A stretch of DNA of 64,000 bases from Alkalicoccus luteus (lineage in GTDB: Bacteria; Bacillota; Bacilli; Bacillales; Salisediminibacteriaceae): positions 234,746-298,745 of the forward strand of contig NZ_JAATHJ010000001.1 in assembly GCF_012034335.1 (NCBI RefSeq), written 5' to 3'. The notes under the pieces are model-generated. The model was not told the origin of the DNA and did no database searches. It worked only from the letters and a program-made list of their open reading frames with translations. Position numbers and translations under genes: made by a program. Within the stretch, counting starts at the first letter, position 1, and every line of letters starts with the position of its first letter. Positions 60,618-64,000 of this stretch are shown one piece after another.

Positions 60618-61121
60618 ATGGCCATCCGGAGTATTGATGACTATAAACGGCTTCCGGAAGCAGAAAGGCAGCTGCTTGAGGTGCTGTCAGGATTGCCTGA
60701 CAGCAGCCTGGATGAGGAGGCGGTGCTGTTAACGACGAGCTTGTATACCGCCTCCCGGAAAATGGTACAGCTGCTGGAACAGCAGCAGCTGGTGCCACAG
60801 GGCCTTTCCTGGACCGCGTTTTCTATGCTGTACGACTGCTGGATCAGCAGTCCAAGGGAAACATGGGTACTGGCAGAATCGGCAGGCGTTTCCAAAGCGA
60901 CAGCCAGCACAGTTATAAAGCGGCTCGCTCAGGAGAATTTGTGTCAGATCCAGCGGGATCCATCAGACAGACGCAGGACCCGTGTTGAATTGACGGAAGC
61001 CGGAAAGCAGTTGATGAGAGAGCTTTACCCGGTTTTTCACGAGCAGGAAAAAACAGTTTGCCGGACGACTCAGCAGAGAAGAGCAGCAGCAATTGAACAG
61101 CCTGCTGCGAAAGTTAATTAA
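60618..61121 (+). CDS. MarR-family regulator with 3' frameshift (YwaE-like)
   Basis: 167 residues as read. The winged helix is intact (VLAESAGVSKATASTVIKRLAQENL, RDPSDRRRTRVELT), but the C-terminus after HEQEK is not MarR-like. Shifting frame at the A6 run 61048-61053 gives QFAGRLSREEQQQLNSLL ending at 61131, the expected dimerisation helix. So a one-base change has replaced the last ~25 residues. Its place just upstream of T-box tyrZ recalls ywaE-tyrZ of B. subtilis. Confidence 0.8.
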   Translation: MAIRSIDDYKRLPEAERQLLEVLSGLPDSSLDEEAVLLTTSLYTASRKMVQLLEQQQLVPQGLSWTAFSMLYDCWISSPRETWVLAESAGVSKATASTVIKRLAQENLCQIQRDPSDRRRTRVELTEAGKQLMRELYPVFHEQEKTVCRTTQQRRAAAIEQPAAKVN

Positions 61122-61135
61122 AGCAGAATAGCAAT

Positions 61136-61353
61136 GCGCAGAGACGGAATCCTCAGCGACTGTATCCCTGTTCCCAGAGAGCCGGCGGGTGGTGTGAGCC
61201 GGAAACAGATACAGCGTCAATTACAATTCCAGAGCGCCCCGGATACGTTTCGGGCGGCGTCCCCGTTACAGACAGAGTGAAAGAAGCACGTTCTTTAACA
61301 AAGGTGGTACCGCGCACATGATGCGTCCTTTGCTGAGACCGTGTTTTTTTGTC
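61136..61353 (+). ncRNA. Tyrosine T-box riboswitch
   Basis: Leader of tyrZ. Stem I: GGAAT / ATTCC, CTGTATC / GATACAG and TGTT / AACA, capped by the AG-bulge/GGTGTGA apical part. The internal specifier loop on the 3' side reads CGTCAATTACAA, giving specifier codon TAC (61222-61224), Tyr. The T-box AAGGTGGTACCGCG at 61301-61314 pairs AAGG with CCTT (61333-61336) as antiterminator. A T7 run at 61344-61350 marks the terminator. Confidence 0.93.
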
Positions 61354-61377
61354 GTTATAAAAAAGGAGGAAGAGAGT

Positions 61378-62613
61378 ATGGCAGCATTAACAACTAGTCA
61401 GAAGAAGGAAGCAGACAGACAAATGAACCTATACTGCGAAGGCGCGGCAGAGGTCATCCCGCCTGAGGATCTTCGCAGGAAAGTGGAGCAGTCGCTCGCA
61501 GAAGACCGCCCGCTCCGCATCAAGCTGGGCCTTGATCCATCTGCACCGGACGTGCACGTTGGTCATACGGTCGTTCTGCAGAAGCTTCGCCAGTTTCAGG
61601 AGAATGGTCATCACGTGCAGCTGTTGATTGGGGATTTCACAGGCCGTATCGGAGATCCGACCGGGAAATCGACTGCAAGGGCACCGCTGACAGCTGAAGA
61701 AGTGGAACGAAACGCATTGACTTACACGAAGCAGTTCAGTCATGTGCTGGATATGGATAAAGTGACCGTTCACTACAACAGCAGCTGGCTCGCATCTCTG
61801 TCATTTGAGGAAGTCATCCATCTGGCTGGTCAGATAACAACGGCCAGGCTGCTGGAGAGAGATGATTTCGACGAACGGACAGCGCTTGGAAAGCCGATTG
61901 GGCTGCATGAATTTTTTTACCCGGTGATGCAAGGATACGATTCGGTCGTGCTTAAAAGTGATATCGAAATTGGCGGCACCGATCAGCATTACAATACACT
62001 CATGGGGCGGCATTTCCAGGACCGGTTCGGCAAAGAAAAGCAGGCCGTGATTCTGATGCCGCTGCTGGAAGGACTGGATGGGAAAGAGAAAATGTCAAAG
62101 TCCAAAAACAACTACGTTGGAATAGAAGAGAACCCTGATGACATGTTCGGAAAAACGATGTCCGTGCCCGACGAGCTAATGGGAAGGTGGTTCCGGCTTG
62201 TTTCGGGCCTTTCTCCGGAACGAGTCGACACCATCGAAGCTCAGCTGAATTCCGGAGCGCTGCATCCACGCGAAGGAAAACGGCTGCTCGCGACCAGGAT
62301 GACAGAGCTTTACCATGGCGGGGAAGCTGCAGCAAAAGCGGCTGAACGGTTCGACGCTCTCTACCGCCATAACCAGCTTCCAGAGGAGATGCCGGAGCAT
62401 CGTACGCAGGCTGCGTCAGTCTCTCCACTTGATTTGCTAGTCGAATCAGGGCTGCTTGCATCAAAAAGTGAAGCAAGGCGAATGATTGCCAATCGAGGTG
62501 TGAAGGTGGACGGCGTTCGTCTGGAGACAGCTGATGAAGACCTCCTGGTGCATGACGGAATGATTCTTCAGGTCGGCAAACGAAAGCACGTTCGTTTGAG
62601 GAGCTCTCATTAA
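61378..62613 (+). CDS. tyrZ: Tyrosyl-tRNA synthetase, TyrZ type
   Basis: 411 residues from the ATG at 61378 behind AAAGGAGG. Class I synthetase with HVGH ([18 protein letters not shown]) and KMSKS ([12 protein letters not shown]), tyrosine pocket [14 protein letters not shown] and the C-terminal S4 RNA-binding domain ([18 protein letters not shown]). The Hx[15 protein letters not shown] sequence is that of TyrZ rather than TyrS. Controlled by uncharged tRNA-Tyr through the T-box. Confidence 0.95.
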   Translation: MAALTTSQKKEADRQMNLYCEGAAEVIPPEDLRRKVEQSLAEDRPLRIKLGLDPSAPDVHVGHTVVLQKLRQFQENGHHVQLLIGDFTGRIGDPTGKSTARAPLTAEEVERNALTYTKQFSHVLDMDKVTVHYNSSWLASLSFEEVIHLAGQITTARLLERDDFDERTALGKPIGLHEFFYPVMQGYDSVVLKSDIEIGGTDQHYNTLMGRHFQDRFGKEKQAVILMPLLEGLDGKEKMSKSKNNYVGIEENPDDMFGKTMSVPDELMGRWFRLVSGLSPERVDTIEAQLNSGALHPREGKRLLATRMTELYHGGEAAAKAAERFDALYRHNQLPEEMPEHRTQAASVSPLDLLVESGLLASKSEARRMIANRGVKVDGVRLETADEDLLVHDGMILQVGKRKHVRLRSSH

Positions 62614-62700
62614 TGGTGTTTATTCTCAGTTTCAACTTGGAGGTTTGGGGTTAAACAACAACTATAGACAGAGGGGGAACTTCAGACAGGATGGAGCAGC

Positions 62701-63546
62701 ATGATGAAGCAGAAGCTTGCAATATTGATGACCGCGGCAGTATGGTTCATGCCGCTGGATGTCTCAGCAGCATCCGTCCCCGCGCCGCAGAGTGAAGCTG
62801 CGATTGTGGTGGATATGCACGCCGAAGAAGTGTTATACAGTAAAAACGCCGAACGGCGCATGTACCCGGCGAGCATTACAAAAATTGTGTCCGGTCTGCT
62901 CGCCGTTGAAAAAGGCGGCCTTGATGATACAGCCATCGTCAGTAAAGAAGCGGTAGATACGATCGGGACCAGTGTTTATTTGCTGGAGGGAGAAAAAATG
63001 CCGATCGAGCAGCTCATACAGGGAATGGTGATAAACTCCGGAAACGACGCCGGAACTGTGCTGGCCGAACATTATTCTGGAGATGAGTGGTCATTCGCTC
63101 AGGAAATGACCGAGCTTGTACAGGAGGAAGCCGGGGCCATGCAGACGAGATTTGCCAACCCGCACGGCCTTCATCATCCCCTGCAGCATACAACTGCAGC
63201 AGACATGGCCGCGATCGCTGCATATGCCGTGGAAAACGAAACGTTTATGGACATTGCCGCAACCGTGGAGCTCCCGTGGGAAGGAGACGGATGGTCGACC
63301 GTCATCCGGAACCATCATCGGTTGATCGGTACGGATGAGCGTGTGACCGGATTGAAAAATGGGTTTACATCACGATCAGGCTATACTCTCGTGACGACAG
63401 CGGAACAAAACGGCGCTGCGTTAGCTGTTGTCACGCTGAATGCAGAAACCGCCGAGCAAAGCTACGACGATACGAGAGCGCTGCTCGATTATGGCTTTGC
63501 TGCAGCGGAAAGACCGGAGACCGTCTACGCTGGAATCAAGCCGTAG
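62701..63546 (+). CDS. D-alanyl-D-alanine carboxypeptidase, DacF-like
   Basis: 281 residues. Signal peptide of ~24 residues ending DVSAA. Penicillin-binding motifs: SxxK as PASITKIVSG (~57-66), SxN as INSGNDAG, and KTG replaced by KNG in GLKNGFTSRSG. Shorter than DacA/DacF because the C-terminal beta domain and membrane anchor are missing, so it is released or loosely wall-bound. Trims stem pentapeptides of peptidoglycan if active. Confidence 0.85.
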   Translation: MMKQKLAILMTAAVWFMPLDVSAASVPAPQSEAAIVVDMHAEEVLYSKNAERRMYPASITKIVSGLLAVEKGGLDDTAIVSKEAVDTIGTSVYLLEGEKMPIEQLIQGMVINSGNDAGTVLAEHYSGDEWSFAQEMTELVQEEAGAMQTRFANPHGLHHPLQHTTAADMAAIAAYAVENETFMDIAATVELPWEGDGWSTVIRNHHRLIGTDERVTGLKNGFTSRSGYTLVTTAEQNGAALAVVTLNAETAEQSYDDTRALLDYGFAAAERPETVYAGIKP

Positions 63547-63567
63547 CAGCTGATTCCTCTAAACATG

Positions 63568-63599
63568 CGGCACCTGCGAAACAGCAGGTGTCTTTTTTT
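63568..63599 (+). terminator. Terminator after carboxypeptidase gene
   Basis: 7-bp stem CACCTGC / GCAGGTG, 6-nt loop, then TCTTTTTTT. Confidence 0.88.
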
Positions 63600-63677
63600 G
63601 TGAAAATCCCATAAACCAGGTTCATCCATCTGTGGAAGGGGTAGGGAAGAATAACATTTGAAAGGGAGGGTATGTGT

Positions 63678-63890
63678 ATGTCGACGACAAAGGAGATACT
63701 TGGAGATGATGGTCAGAGCCTGCTTGAACACGAATGCCGCACGATTCCGAAGGAGAAGCTGTATCAGCCGGGGCCGGACATGGTGCGGGACATTTATCAG
63801 GCAACAGACAGAATGCCTTCTGTGCTGCGAAGTCTGCAGACGCTCTTAAACGGCGGCAGGCTGGGCGGTACCGTGTTAATGACACCTTAA
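63678..63890 (+). pseudogene. N-terminal remnant of class I fructose-bisphosphate aldolase
   Basis: 70 codons behind a strong AAAGGGAGGG. The product (LGDDGQSLLEHECRTI, LYQPGPDMVRDIYQATDR, VLRSLQTLLNGGRLGGT) is the N-terminus of the DhnA/FbaB-type aldolase. Normally the text after GGRLGGT continues GYLSILPVDQG into the catalytic barrel; here it ends VLMTP-stop. About 80% of the enzyme is missing. The ribosome site is intact, so a short peptide may still be made. Confidence 0.75.
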
Positions 63891-63958
63891 AATGTCCCGA
63901 GGTTGACGGAACACCTTGACCGGCAGGAGACGGAAAACGTGACCGTATTTAAACAGCT

Positions 63959-63995
63959 AAAACGGGAACACACCTTATCGGTCGTTCCCGTTTTT
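63959..63995 (+). terminator. Terminator at the right end
   Basis: CGGGAAC / GTTCCCG stem extended by AAAA/TTTT pairs, 14-nt loop, T5. It ends the aldolase remnant transcript. Confidence 0.85.
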
Positions 63996-64000
63996 CACTA

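Noticed and set aside
61048..61053. Programmed -1 frameshift in the MarR gene
   Set aside because: The restoring frame is +1, not -1, and the phase of the A-run does not fit a slippery X-XXY-YYZ heptamer; mutation or sequencing error is simpler.
1..64000. tRNA, rRNA, CRISPR or prophage genes
   Set aside because: No tRNA cloverleaf-like ends, no rRNA segments, no regularly spaced exact repeats with unique spacers and no phage structural genes were seen.

Overview
The window looks like chromosome of a low-GC-lineage Gram-positive bacterium (Bacillaceae) with a fairly GC-rich, salt-adapted genome. Reasons seen in the sequence: strong AAAGGAGG-type ribosome binding sites, many GTG/TTG starts, a tyrosine T-box, a yybP-ykoY manganese riboswitch, an NsrR box on hmp, a nadBCA / nadS-niaR divergon, and relatives of B. 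subtilis SwrC, PaiA, TyrZ and YrzF. Secreted lipoproteins carry very acidic linkers, which fits a moderate halophile or haloalkaliphile (inference; a genus such as Alkalicoccus is only a guess). There are no rRNAs, tRNAs, CRISPR arrays or prophage blocks.

Layout. 1-8 kb: end of a membrane protein, a TetR/RND efflux divergon, a coiled-coil protein, a GAF-EAL phosphodiesterase, a K+ channel and a STAS-like protein. 8.1-9.8 kb: a decayed ISL3-family insertion sequence at the edge of a repeat island. 9.8-13.7 kb: an MFS exporter preceded by a start-stop leader and an SD-masking hairpin, then three GNAT acetyltransferases and a lipoprotein. 13.8-18.9 kb: de novo NAD synthesis with its repressor NiaR. 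19-25.4 kb: a zinc alcohol dehydrogenase, a Nudix hydrolase convergent with a PLD-helicase-DUF3427 protein, and more GNATs. 25.5-29.1 kb: a NitT/TauT-type ABC importer and an orphan PhnD-type binding protein. 29.4-31.7 kb: an HxlR regulator divergent from a DUF4242 / acyl-CoA-dehydrogenase-like pair. 32.2-34.6 kb: a 30-residue membrane protein, an MFS carrier, a GNAT, a superinfection-immunity-like protein and a lipoprotein. 34.7-40.7 kb: a LysR regulator with two LysR boxes in front of an Fe3+/aminoethylphosphonate-type ABC importer and an MBL hydrolase. 40.8-43 kb: Mn2+ riboswitch, TerC, PAP2, and a secreted-protein / mini-membrane-protein pair. 43.1-50.3 kb: hmp, a frameshifted aldo/keto reductase, a TctCBA carboxylate importer with an SDR, and a DJ-1/PfpI protein. 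50.4-55.5 kb: a lone cobB, a glpF behind a terminator-like leader, and a MarR-PaiA-MFS operon. 55.6-64 kb: small genes, a TetR/SDR divergon, a kinase-like protein, an AbrB-type membrane protein, a frameshifted MarR, T-box tyrZ, a DacF-like carboxypeptidase and a class I aldolase remnant.

The most unusual signal is intergenic. Three separate non-coding islands (about 7990-8090, 20185-20370 and 29198-29380) carry degenerate units phased at 20-21 bp, i.e. two helical turns. In each one a unit position is replaced by a TATAACG-containing element, which in two islands extends to a nearly identical 25-mer. I know of no described function. Second is the ATG-TAA leader plus an 11-bp perfect stem that buries the ribosome binding site of the MFS exporter, which looks like drug-responsive translation attenuation.
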